Assembly: GCF_009674665.1 (NCBI RefSeq)
Contig: NZ_WKJD01000021.1
Span: forward strand, 62,001-126,000
Length of the DNA: 64,000 nt
Source: Agromyces kandeliae
Lineage (GTDB): Bacteria; Actinomycetota; Actinomycetes; Actinomycetales; Microbacteriaceae
Direction: 5' to 3'
A program made the position numbers and the translations under genes. Positions 23,739 to 31,774 of this stretch are shown piece after piece. Every line of letters begins with the position of its first letter. The stretch's first letter is position 1. The notes under the pieces are model-generated. The model searched no databases. It saw only the letters and a list, made by a program, of their open reading frames with translations, and was not told where the DNA came from.

Positions 23739-25082
23739 TCAGCGGCCGAGCACCAGTCGGACGGTCGCCCATCCGTCGAGCTCGAGCAGGTCGAGCTCGC
23801 CACCGCTCGCCTCCGCGCACGACCGGGCGATGTCCAGGCCGAGCCCGGTCGAGCCGCGGTCGCTACGTCCGCGCTGGAGGGCGTCATTGGACACCCCGTG
23901 CCCGCGGTCGCGCACGTCGACCGCGATGCGCCCGTCGTGGAGGTCGGCGACGACGACTGCGACGGGGGTGCCGTCGGCGGTGTGCGCGACGGCGTTCTCG
24001 AGCAGTGCGTCGAGCGCAGCCGACAGGTCCTCCGACGAGCACCTCACGAGCGCCTCCCCCGCGGTCTCCGTGCTGATGGATGCCTCGCGGCCCTGGTCCT
24101 CCATGAGGGGTGCCCAGTAGGCGAAGCGGTCGCGCGCGACCGTCGCTGCGTCGCACGACGGCATGGCCCCTTCGCGTTGCGGACGTCGTGCCGCCCGGAT
24201 CACCGCGGTCAGCGTCCGTTCGAGCTGGGCGACGTGGAGCTCGAGCTCCGCCTTGCCGGATGAGGCGGGAAGCGCCTCGACGTCGAGCCGGACTGCGGTG
24301 AGGGGCGTGCGCAGTCGGTGCGAGAGATCGGCAGCCGTCTCACGCTCGAACTGCAGCAACTCCTCGATTCGCTCCGCGAGCCGGTTGAGGGCGTCGCCGA
24401 CCCTGCGGACCTCCGGAGGGCCGGCGTCCGGCACTCGAGCGTCGAGGTCGCCGTGGGCGAGGCGATCCGCCGTGACGGCGGCGGCCGCGAGGTGTCGGGT
24501 GACCCGGCGGGCGATGAGCAGCGCCACGATCGCGACGACGACCAGCACGCCGAGCGCAGCGGCCGCCAGCGTCCCCATCCGTGCGGCGACGGCGCTCAGC
24601 CAGGCCGACGTACTCGCGTCGGCGCAGACGGTGAAGATGCCGGCCGCGGTCTCGGTGGTCAGGACGACACGACGTCCGCCGTCGATGGGTTCCACTGCAG
24701 GAGGCCCGCCGTCGGGTGAGTATTCGGCCGTCGGGCCGTCGCGCGGCGGGGCGCCGGCGTCGCGGTCCGAGGTCGCGTCCACCGTGCACGCGACCTCCGA
24801 CTGGGCCCCGAGGACCTCGCCGTCGGGTTGCACGACCGTCACCGCGACACCCGTGAACCGTTCGTCGACCTGCTCGAGCTCGTCGGCCACGCTCTCGGCG
24901 TCATCCGCTCCGGCATCGATCGCGACGACCACCGACTCCGCGGCGAACTGCGCGCTGCGGTCGGCGTCCTCGCGAGCATCCTGGCCGACGATGAGTCCCA
25001 CGGGGATGGAGAGCAGCACCAGGACGGCGACGGCGGAGCCGACGCCGAGCGCGACCATCCTGCTGCGCAGGGTGGCGTTCAC
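23739..25082 (-). CDS. Sensor histidine kinase (OmpR-partner type)
   Basis: A 447-residue classical histidine kinase. It has a membrane span at about 10-32, an extracytoplasmic sensor domain (about 35-168, with Cys99 and Cys153), a second span (170-191), HAMP, HisKA with phospho-acceptor His255 (AADLSHRLRTPLTAVRLDVEAL), and HATPase with the N-box LDALLENAVAHT and GSTGLGLDIARSC. It overlaps the response-regulator gene by four bases. The operon also encodes a lipoprotein and a HupE-like membrane protein, hinting at a metal or envelope signal; this is not proven. Confidence 0.93.
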   Translation of the reverse strand: MNATLRSRMVALGVGSAVAVLVLLSIPVGLIVGQDAREDADRSAQFAAESVVVAIDAGADDAESVADELEQVDERFTGVAVTVVQPDGEVLGAQSEVACTVDATSDRDAGAPPRDGPTAEYSPDGGPPAVEPIDGGRRVVLTTETAAGIFTVCADASTSAWLSAVAARMGTLAAAALGVLVVVAIVALLIARRVTRHLAAAAVTADRLAHGDLDARVPDAGPPEVRRVGDALNRLAERIEELLQFERETAADLSHRLRTPLTAVRLDVEALPASSGKAELELHVAQLERTLTAVIRAARRPQREGAMPSCDAATVARDRFAYWAPLMEDQGREASISTETAGEALVRCSSEDLSAALDALLENAVAHTADGTPVAVVVADLHDGRIAVDVRDRGHGVSNDALQRGRSDRGSTGLGLDIARSCAEASGGELDLLELDGWATVRLVLGR

Positions 25083-25789
25083 GCCTCGCCGCCGACGGGG
25101 TCCACGAGCTTCACGCCCACGCCACGGACGCTGTGGAGGTACCGCGGTTCCGCAGCAGTCTCACCGAGCTTCCTCCGCAGCCAGGAGAGGTGCACGTCGA
25201 CGGTCCGGTCCGCGCCGCCCCAGGGCATCTGCCAGACCTCGCTCAGCAGTTCGCGCTTGCTGACCACCTGTCCGGCGCGGGCGGCGAGCGCGAGCAGCAG
25301 GTCGAACTCCTTGCGGTTGAGCATGAGATCAACCCCGGCGAGGCTCGCGGTCCGGGCCGGCGGATCGAGGACGAGGTCGCCGACCACGACGCGACGGTCT
25401 GCGGCATCCGTCGTCGAACCGGATGCGGCCGCGGCGCGGCGCAGTACGGCGCGGATGCGTGCCATGGCCTGCGCCGCCGAGAAGGGCTTCACGAGGTAGT
25501 CGTCGGCGCCGGCGTCGAGCAGGCGGACGATCTCGGCGTCGTCGTCGCGCGCGGTGGCGATCACGACCGGGACGTCGCTCGTCGCGCGGAGCATCGTGAG
25601 CACGTGCGAGCCGTCGAGGTCGGGCAGCCCGAGGTCGAGCATGATCGCCTCCGGCTGCTCGACCGCGAGCGCCTTCATCGCGCCCACTGCCGTGTCGACC
25701 GCGGTCACGCTCGCCCCCTGGTCCGTCAGGCCGCGGGTGAGGGCGGCCCGGATCGCCGGATCGTCCTCCACCAGCAGGATTCGCGGCAT
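25079..25789 (-). CDS. Response regulator, OmpR/PhoB family
   Basis: A 236-residue regulator with a receiver domain (acidic pair Asp9-Asp10, phospho-acceptor Asp52 in LDLGLPDLDG, Lys101 region YLVKPFSAAQ) and a C-terminal winged helix (about 138-230, RKEFDLLLALAARAGQVVSK, VDVHLSWLRRKLGE, SVRGVGVKL). The start MPRILLVEDD at 25789 is chosen; an in-frame ATG at 25835 would add 15 residues without homology. It is third in the lipoprotein-HupE-RR-HK operon. Direct TTGAGA/TTGAGG repeats upstream of the operon could be its binding site. Confidence 0.93.
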   Translation of the reverse strand: MPRILLVEDDPAIRAALTRGLTDQGASVTAVDTAVGAMKALAVEQPEAIMLDLGLPDLDGSHVLTMLRATSDVPVVIATARDDDAEIVRLLDAGADDYLVKPFSAAQAMARIRAVLRRAAAASGSTTDAADRRVVVGDLVLDPPARTASLAGVDLMLNRKEFDLLLALAARAGQVVSKRELLSEVWQMPWGGADRTVDVHLSWLRRKLGETAAEPRYLHSVRGVGVKLVDPVGGEA

Positions 25790-25830
25790 GACCTCAGGGT
25801 AGCCTTCGGGGCCGTGCGCAATGGTCAACG

Positions 25831-27186
25831 TCATCGGACGAGCTCGGTCGGCGGCGATCCGAGGGACGTCTCCCGCTCGCCCCCCGCGACCGCTCGGGAC
25901 GCCCTCCGCTCGAGGAGGCGCCCGTGCACGACGGCGGCGGTCGCGAGCGCGGCGAACGTGACGGGCACCGTCCACGAGGTTGCGATCAGTGCCTCCTCGA
26001 CACCGGACAACGGGTCGGTGATGAGCCCGATCCGATCCAGGACCCATGCGGTCGCGGCGACGACCGCGATCCCCGCCGCCGCGAGGCGCACCGGCGCGTA
26101 CCACCGCGTCCGTGCCAGGACGAGCAGGGAGGGGAGGACGAGCGTGATCGCGGCGAGCTGCGCCAGCTCGATGCCGACGTTGAACGCCAGGAGCACGGGC
26201 CACGACGCGTTCCCGTCGAAGCCGAGGTCGGCGAGGATGCCGGCGAACGCCAACCCGTGGATCAGCCCGAACGCGGCGGCGATGATCACCTCTCCCCGCC
26301 GCACGAGCGGTCGCATCGCATGGATCGCGGCGATGCCCACCGAGACCGCGATGAGGATCTCCACGGGCTGGCTGGGAACGTCGACCCATCCCATCGCGGC
26401 GGCGATCAGCGTGATCGAGTGGCCGACCGTGAACGCCGTCGCGACCCTGACGACCGACCATACGCTGTCGCGCACGGGTCGCGCCTCGCCGGCCCGGCTG
26501 CGCCAACGCCCGGCGAGCGCGATCAACGGCGCCGGAAGGAGCAGGGCGAACACGAAGAGCAGGTGATCGGCCCCGTCCATCACGTGGTGGTATCCGCTGA
26601 CCACCATGTCGAGGATCCCCGGATCGGCCGACGCCGCGGCATCCGCGACGTCGCCGATCGTGACCGCACCATCCGCCTCGGTGATCACCCCGGCCAGGCC
26701 GATCGAACCGTCGGCATCCGTGACGACCACGGTGACCTCGTGACCGACGCCGTCGGCGATGATGCCGTCGAAGCCGAACGTGAAGTCCCCCGGGTCGGCG
26801 CCGACCGGGTCGAGGGTCACGTCGACGGACAGTACGGCGACGTCCTCGATGGTGGTCACGGTCGCCTCCCCGAACGTCTCGCCCCATGAGGACCCGTCGG
26901 CGCCGGTGGCGGTCAGGTGCTCGGCGACGTAGGCGACCAGGTCGTCGGCATCGGTCGCGACCGTCGACGGGTCGGCCGCGTAGGCGGTTCCGAGCGCCTC
27001 GTCGAGGGCGACGAGCGGGATCTGGATGGTGCCGTCGACCGAGTCCGCACCGACGGTGAGCGTCACGGCGGTGCTGTCGACGGAGTGCGCGTACGCCGCG
27101 GTCGGGGCGAGGGCGAGCAGGGCCGCGGCCGTGACCGCGATGAACGCGGCCACGGCCCGTCGGCCGGCTCGAGCGAGGCGGGACAT
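25831..27186 (-). CDS. HupE/UreJ-type membrane protein with extracytoplasmic N-domain
   Basis: A 451-residue protein. A signal peptide ends at about AYA-HSV (residue 33), followed by an extracytoplasmic domain of about 170 residues and then seven or so membrane spans. The HupE/UreJ_2 signature is clear: GYHHVMDGADHLLFVFAL, VGHSITLIAAAMG and FGLIHGLAFAGIL, histidine motifs thought to handle nickel or cobalt in hydrogenase and urease relatives. No hydrogenase or urease genes are nearby, so the ion is unknown. It is encoded between a lipoprotein gene and a two-component pair on one operon. Confidence 0.88.
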   Translation of the reverse strand: MSRLARAGRRAVAAFIAVTAAALLALAPTAAYAHSVDSTAVTLTVGADSVDGTIQIPLVALDEALGTAYAADPSTVATDADDLVAYVAEHLTATGADGSSWGETFGEATVTTIEDVAVLSVDVTLDPVGADPGDFTFGFDGIIADGVGHEVTVVVTDADGSIGLAGVITEADGAVTIGDVADAAASADPGILDMVVSGYHHVMDGADHLLFVFALLLPAPLIALAGRWRSRAGEARPVRDSVWSVVRVATAFTVGHSITLIAAAMGWVDVPSQPVEILIAVSVGIAAIHAMRPLVRRGEVIIAAAFGLIHGLAFAGILADLGFDGNASWPVLLAFNVGIELAQLAAITLVLPSLLVLARTRWYAPVRLAAAGIAVVAATAWVLDRIGLITDPLSGVEEALIATSWTVPVTFAALATAAVVHGRLLERRASRAVAGGERETSLGSPPTELVR

Positions 27187-27210
27187 GGCGATCTCCTGCG
27201 GGCGGATGAC

Positions 27211-27786
27211 TCAGCCCTCGAAGTTCACGCGCTCGGTGAACGCCTCCTCGAGCTGGGCGAGGTAGTCGTCGGCCTGGTCCTGCGTGATGATGCCGTCCTC
27301 GAGCGCCTGGTCGATGACCGGGGAGAAGTCCGCCACGAGCGCGTCGATGAGGGTCTGCGGGTCGATGCCGAGGTCGGTCGCGACCGCGGCGAGGTTCTGG
27401 CCGGCGTCCATGCGCGCGTGCAGCTCGGCGTGGCTGATGCCGAGCACCTCGTCGAGGACGCTCTCGATCGGCTGGTGCCCGCGGTGGATGCCGAGCGACG
27501 CGTCGCCGAGCGCGGTGTCGATGAGCGCGTCGAGATCGGCCGTCGAAGTCGCGACGGTGCCCGAGCCTGCCTCACCGCCGGGTCCGCCGCCGTCAGGACC
27601 GCCGGCGGGCATCGATGCGGCGTCCTCAGAGGTGCTGCTCGCCGTGCTGTCGGTGGTCGTGCTGTCGGCGGCAGACGTCGACGACTCGGTACTCGCCGCA
27701 TCCGTGGCGGCGACGGCTGTGCAGCCGACGAGCGTGAACGCCGCGATGGCGAGCGAAGCGGTGGCGAGAGCCTTCTTGATGTCCAT
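27211..27786 (-). CDS. Small lipoprotein with helical YckD-like C-domain
   Basis: A 191-residue predicted lipoprotein. It has signal peptide with lipobox LVGC (Cys22), a long Ser/Thr/Asp-rich linker (about 25-85), then a helical region. The latter has the pattern VLGISHAELHARMDAGQNLA ... LGIDPQTLIDALV ... GIITQDQADDYLAQL, resembling the helical repeats of secreted YckD/DUF2680-like proteins. The ATG at 27786 follows AGGAG at 8 bp. It heads the HupE-RR-HK operon. A role as accessory sensor or metal-binding partner is conceivable but unproven. Confidence 0.8.
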   Translation of the reverse strand: MDIKKALATASLAIAAFTLVGCTAVAATDAASTESSTSAADSTTTDSTASSTSEDAASMPAGGPDGGGPGGEAGSGTVATSTADLDALIDTALGDASLGIHRGHQPIESVLDEVLGISHAELHARMDAGQNLAAVATDLGIDPQTLIDALVADFSPVIDQALEDGIITQDQADDYLAQLEEAFTERVNFEG

Positions 27787-27871
27787 GTGGATGTCTCCTC
27801 GTGTCGGCCGGGATCGATCTCCCGGTGACATCCACGTTCGTCGGCGTCGGTTCAGCTGCACGCCAAGGATC

Positions 27872-27888
27872 CCTCAAGGGAATCTCAA
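27872..27888 (-). promoter_or_regulatory. Direct repeat, possible OmpR-type regulator site
   Basis: On the minus strand TTGAGA (27888-27883) and TTGAGG (27877-27872) repeat with an 11-bp period, about 86 bp before the lipoprotein start. Such head-to-tail repeats at one helical turn are typical for OmpR/PhoB-family regulators, and the operon encodes one. The evidence is sequence pattern only. Confidence 0.35.
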
Positions 27889-28247
27889 ATCTTCCGGAGT
27901 AGAGGCTTCCGGGCTCGCCTGAGCTCGCGCTCGGCCCGGACAGGTCCGCCAGCGGTGACGGTGATCGCGGCGTCGACGCGTCCGCTCGCGATCGGAGCGG
28001 GCAGGGCGGCCATGGCGGCCGACCGTTCGGGCGAGTCGACGTAGACGCGCTCGGCCCTCGCGAACCCGTCAGGTCCGCCCGGCGTCGACACGGCCCACAC
28101 GAACTCCCCCGAAGCGGGAACGGCGCAGGCGAACTCGATCTCGAAGCCTGCCGCGCGGCGGGCCGGAACGAGGTGCTCGCGCCACCAGACGACGAATGCG
28201 TCGAGCCGGTCGGCACCGACCTCGTACCGGCGCAACTGGACGGTCAT
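27885..28247 (-). CDS. NIPSNAP-like protein
   Basis: A 120-residue protein beginning MTVQLRRYEVGADRLDAFVVWW, which resembles NIPSNAP/dimeric alpha-beta-barrel (ferredoxin-like) proteins. These often act in catabolic clusters as small monooxygenases or isomerases, or have no known role. It is the last gene of the ten-gene operon and overlaps the flavin monooxygenase gene by ATGA (28244-28247). The family assignment is moderate; the function is unknown. Confidence 0.7.
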   Translation of the reverse strand: MTVQLRRYEVGADRLDAFVVWWREHLVPARRAAGFEIEFACAVPASGEFVWAVSTPGGPDGFARAERVYVDSPERSAAMAALPAPIASGRVDAAITVTAGGPVRAERELRRARKPLLRKI

Positions 28248-29518
28248 CGTCCTGCGCCCTCCGCCATCGGTCGCACGCTGAGGCTCGGCCGGTCGTTGAG
28301 CAGCGACGGGTCGAACCCGGCGGCCTGCTTGTACTCGGCGGCGATCCGCTGCCGCTCGGCGAGTGGCACGACCTGCTCGATGTCGTCGAAGCCCTGCGGA
28401 GCGCGTTCATAGGCCAGTTGCATGACCCGTTCCGGTCCGAGGGATCGGTTGCTGAGCGTGAGCGCCGCGGTGACGGGACGCCGGGCGTGCTCGTAGGCGG
28501 CGAGCGCCGCGGACGCATCGGCGGTGGTGGCGAGTTCGCGGGCGACCGTGCGAGCGTCGAGGATCGCCTGGGAGGCGCCGTTCGAGCCGATCGGGTACAT
28601 GGCGTGGGCGGCGTCGCCGAGGAGGGTCTGCGTCCCCCACGTCCAGCGATCGACGGGGTCGCGGTCCACCATCGGGTACTCGAGCACCTGGTCGGATGCC
28701 GCGATGAGGCCGGGCACGTCGAGCCAGTCGAATCGCCAGTCGGCGAACATGTCGATCACACGAGAGGGGTCGACGGCGCGGTTCCAGTCGGAGATGCCCG
28801 TGTCGCCGGCACTCGCGCGGTACTCGGCGATGAAGTTGATGCGGGCGAGCCCGTCGGGGCGCGGCGTCTCGAGCGGGTATGCGACGAACTTCTGCAGTCC
28901 GTCGCCGGCCATGATCATCGTGCGGCCGTCGAGGTAGGCCGGCGCGATCGCGGTGCCCCGCCAGAGGATGAGCCGGTTCCAGACCGGGTCGCCCTCGTCG
29001 GGATACCGCTGCTTCCGCAGGGCGCTGTGGATGCCGTCGGCGGCGATGACGACGTCGGCCGTGAGCGTCCGTTCCTCCCCCGACGCCTCGCGGAAGGTGA
29101 CCGACGTGGCATCCGTCCGAGGGTCGGACGAGACCGCGGCCAAGCCGAGACGGACCCGCTCGGCGCCGAGTCGGCTTCGCACCGCCGCGAGCAACAGCAT
29201 CTGCAGTTCTCCGCGGTGCACGGAGTACTGCGGCCAGCGGTAGCCCGCGTCGAGGCCGCGCGGTTCGGACCAGATCTCCTGGCCGAACCGGTTCGTGTAG
29301 GTGAGTCGGCTGGTGGGCATGCCGATCCGGGCGACCTCGTCGCCGAGGCCCAGTTCGGTGAGTTCGCGCACGGCGTGCGGGAGCAGGTTGATGCCGACCC
29401 CGAGTGGGCGCAGCTCGTGGACCTGCTCGATGATCGTGATGTCGCGGATGCCGGCGTCGTGGAGCGAGAGCGCGGTGGCGAGGCCGCCGATCCCGGCGCC
29501 GACGATGAGGATCTTCAT
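28244..29518 (-). CDS. FAD-dependent monooxygenase, PhzS-like group A
   Basis: A 424-residue aromatic-ring hydroxylase of the PHBH fold. The FAD ADP-binding motif VGAGIGGLA is at 6-14, the DG motif VVIAADGIHSALRK near 160, and the GD motif LLGDAAHAMYPIGSNGASQA near 310. Its overall pattern (GINLLPHAVRELTELGLGDE, TYTNRFGQEIW) resembles the PhzS subgroup, whose founding member hydroxylates and decarboxylates a phenazine carboxylate. That suggests an aromatic or heteroaromatic substrate here. It lies between the amidohydrolase and NIPSNAP genes of the TetR-faced operon. Confidence 0.9.
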   Translation of the reverse strand: MKILIVGAGIGGLATALSLHDAGIRDITIIEQVHELRPLGVGINLLPHAVRELTELGLGDEVARIGMPTSRLTYTNRFGQEIWSEPRGLDAGYRWPQYSVHRGELQMLLLAAVRSRLGAERVRLGLAAVSSDPRTDATSVTFREASGEERTLTADVVIAADGIHSALRKQRYPDEGDPVWNRLILWRGTAIAPAYLDGRTMIMAGDGLQKFVAYPLETPRPDGLARINFIAEYRASAGDTGISDWNRAVDPSRVIDMFADWRFDWLDVPGLIAASDQVLEYPMVDRDPVDRWTWGTQTLLGDAAHAMYPIGSNGASQAILDARTVARELATTADASAALAAYEHARRPVTAALTLSNRSLGPERVMQLAYERAPQGFDDIEQVVPLAERQRIAAEYKQAAGFDPSLLNDRPSLSVRPMAEGAGR

Positions 29519-29573
29519 GGTGATGACTCCGTTGTCGTGAGGTGTGTGGGTCTACTGCGCTGATGCGGCGACG

Positions 29574-31226
29574 TCAGGTCTCGTGGACGACCTCCCCGGC
29601 GACCACCGTCACGGCGGTCGCAAGCGAGGCGATCTCGGCGGCGGGCAGTTCGAACGGATCGCCCGTGGCCACTGCCAGGTCCGCCCGTTCGCCGACCCGG
29701 ATGCGACCCGACCGCCCGAGGACCAGTTCGCTCGATCCGCTCGTGTACGCGCCCAATGCCTGCTCGAGGGTGAGGGCCTGGTGCGCCGCGTCGAGGTTCG
29801 GCGGCTCGGCGCCGTCGGCGACGACGGGCCGGGGCGCACCGGGAGGAGGCGGTGCCCAGCGGTTGACGACGACGTGGATCGCGAGCCACGGGTTCGGCGG
29901 CGAGACCGGCCAGTCGGAGCCCATCGCGAGGTCGGCACCGCCGTCGGCGATCGTGCGGAACGGGTACCCGCGCTGCATCCGCTCTTCGCCGATCAGGTCG
30001 ACGACGAACGGGTCGGGTGCGGCCCACAGGCCCTGGATGTTGGCCGTGACCCCGAGCGGCCCGAACCGCCGTGCATCCTCCGGCTGCACCATCGACAGGT
30101 GGGCGATGTGATGGCGCGGGCCCGGCCCGTCGGCCGCCCGCGCGGCCTCGATCGCGTCGAGCGCCACGCGGATGCCGCGATCGCCCATGACGTGCAGGTG
30201 CAGGGCGAATCCGGCGGCGTCGAGTGCGGCGACGAACGCGCGGATCGTCGGCTCGTCGAAGTGCAGCTCGCCCGAGAAGCCGTCGTCGCCGTGGTTGCAG
30301 TACGGCTCGAGGAGCGCGGCGGTCTCACCGTGCGGCACGCCGTCGATCATCGCCTTCGCCGTCGTCGTGACGAGCCCGGCGGCGGCGTTCCGTTCGCGAA
30401 GCGCGATGAACCGGTCGACGAGCGCGGGCACGTCGGCCTCGCGCAATCCGGGCGCGATCCACAGTGCGCCGGAGGTCCGGCTCCGCAGCGAGCCGTCGGC
30501 GATGGCGCGCAGGTAGGCGGGAGTGCAGTCGGCCTTTCCGTTGTACTCGCCGAGGATCGCCTCGTGCCAGCCGGTCACGCCGAGCGACCAGAGATGCGAC
30601 TGCGCATTGAGGAGTCCGGCGTGGATCTCGTCTTCGGTCGCCGGCGGGATGACGCGCCCGACGAGTTCCGCTGCGGTCTCGTTGAGGTAGCCGGTCGGCT
30701 CGCCCCGCTCGTCGAGGTGGATCCGTCCGTTGTGCGGCTGGGGGGTGTCGCGATCGACCCCGGCGAGTTCCAAGGCCTTCGAGTTGACCCAGAGGGTGTG
30801 GTGACCGGCGTCGCTCAGGGCCACGGGGCGGTCGGGCACGATCTCGTCCAGTTGCTGTCGCGTCGGCATCGGGAACAGCTCATGGCTCCATCCCCCGCCG
30901 GTGAGCCAAACGGCGTTACCCTGTTCGGCGCCGTCCCGGATGAGGTCGAGCGTCTGCTCGACGGTGGACGCCGGGGTGAGGTCGAGGCTCAGTCGTTCGA
31001 CGCCGGCGAAGGCCGCGTGCACGTGCGCGTCGACGAAGCCGGGGTGGATGACGCCGGCGCCGGCGTCGATCACGCGGGTCGTCGTACCGCGCAGCTCGAG
31101 CACGTGCGCGTCCGACCCGACTCGGACGATGCGGTCGGCCACGACTGCGACCGCCGTGCTCGCGGTGCGCACGCGCCCGTCGAACACGCGGCCGTTGACG
31201 ATGAGGAGGTCTGCGGGGGCGGTCAT
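29574..31226 (-). CDS. YtcJ-like metal-dependent amidohydrolase
   Basis: A 550-residue member of the amidohydrolase superfamily (amidohydrolase_3). The metal ligands are visible as His68/His70 in FVDAHVH, then HLHVMGDRG, HHIAHLSMV and GSDWPVSP. Length matches YtcJ/NfdA-type enzymes, which hydrolyse N-acyl or N-formyl bonds and other amides. It contains no signal peptide. It follows a DUF3237 gene by 52 bp and precedes the monooxygenase by 55 bp in the same operon. The actual substrate is unknown. Confidence 0.92.
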   Translation of the reverse strand: MTAPADLLIVNGRVFDGRVRTASTAVAVVADRIVRVGSDAHVLELRGTTTRVIDAGAGVIHPGFVDAHVHAAFAGVERLSLDLTPASTVEQTLDLIRDGAEQGNAVWLTGGGWSHELFPMPTRQQLDEIVPDRPVALSDAGHHTLWVNSKALELAGVDRDTPQPHNGRIHLDERGEPTGYLNETAAELVGRVIPPATEDEIHAGLLNAQSHLWSLGVTGWHEAILGEYNGKADCTPAYLRAIADGSLRSRTSGALWIAPGLREADVPALVDRFIALRERNAAAGLVTTTAKAMIDGVPHGETAALLEPYCNHGDDGFSGELHFDEPTIRAFVAALDAAGFALHLHVMGDRGIRVALDAIEAARAADGPGPRHHIAHLSMVQPEDARRFGPLGVTANIQGLWAAPDPFVVDLIGEERMQRGYPFRTIADGGADLAMGSDWPVSPPNPWLAIHVVVNRWAPPPPGAPRPVVADGAEPPNLDAAHQALTLEQALGAYTSGSSELVLGRSGRIRVGERADLAVATGDPFELPAAEIASLATAVTVVAGEVVHET

Positions 31227-31278
31227 GGTCGGCCCTGCCTTCGGTACTGGGAGCGGATGAGGTCGGTTGGTGCGGAGG

Positions 31279-31758
31279 TCACGCGAGACGGAACACGCGG
31301 ATGATCACGTACCCCGGCTCGGCCCGGGCGTACCCGACGAACTGGTACTCGGTCAGCCAGCGGAGCTCCGGGTGATCGGTCCGGAACCGGAACGCCGTGC
31401 GGTAGTAGAGCTCGCGCTCGTCCACCGCCTCACCCGCCACGATCCGAGCCCACGTCGCGTCGTCGGTTCGCCAGACGCCGCGGTTGACGACCTCGACCCC
31501 GGCGGTGCCCGTCTCCACCTCGGCCTCGATGACGTAGCGCGCGTCGAGTTCGACGGCGAGACCGCGGCCGTTCCACCAGTCGCCGCCGCCGTCGAGAATG
31601 GTGCCCCGGAGCCGGGGGCCGTCGAACGTGCCGCCCGACACCCGTGCGAAGTGCAGTCCCTCGCCCGGTGTCGTGCCGCCGAGCTGCACCGGGTCCTCGA
31701 CGCGGCATCGCAACTCGAAGCAGTACTCGAAGGCGGGTTCCATCAGCGGGATCGACAT
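31279..31758 (-). CDS. DUF3237 (UPF0311) protein, copy 1
   Basis: A 159-residue protein of the DUF3237 family, for which I know no established function. Family hallmarks are VSGGTFDGPRLRGTILDGGGDWW, an ARYVIEAEV strand, VVNRGVW, and YYRTAFRFRTDHPELRWLTEYQFVGYAR, consistent with a beta-barrel. It is paralogous to the protein at 37173-37634. The two flank the transporter genes within a single operon. It starts 16 bp after the ABC ATPase stop. Confidence 0.88.
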   Translation of the reverse strand: MSIPLMEPAFEYCFELRCRVEDPVQLGGTTPGEGLHFARVSGGTFDGPRLRGTILDGGGDWWNGRGLAVELDARYVIEAEVETGTAGVEVVNRGVWRTDDATWARIVAGEAVDERELYYRTAFRFRTDHPELRWLTEYQFVGYARAEPGYVIIRVFRLA

Positions 31759-31774
31759 GCGTGGTCCGTTCCGT

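Noticed and set aside
24163..26566. Long plus-strand open frames opposite the kinase, regulator and HupE genes
   Set aside because: Arg/Ser/Pro-rich translations with no domain; the minus-strand genes have clear motifs throughout.
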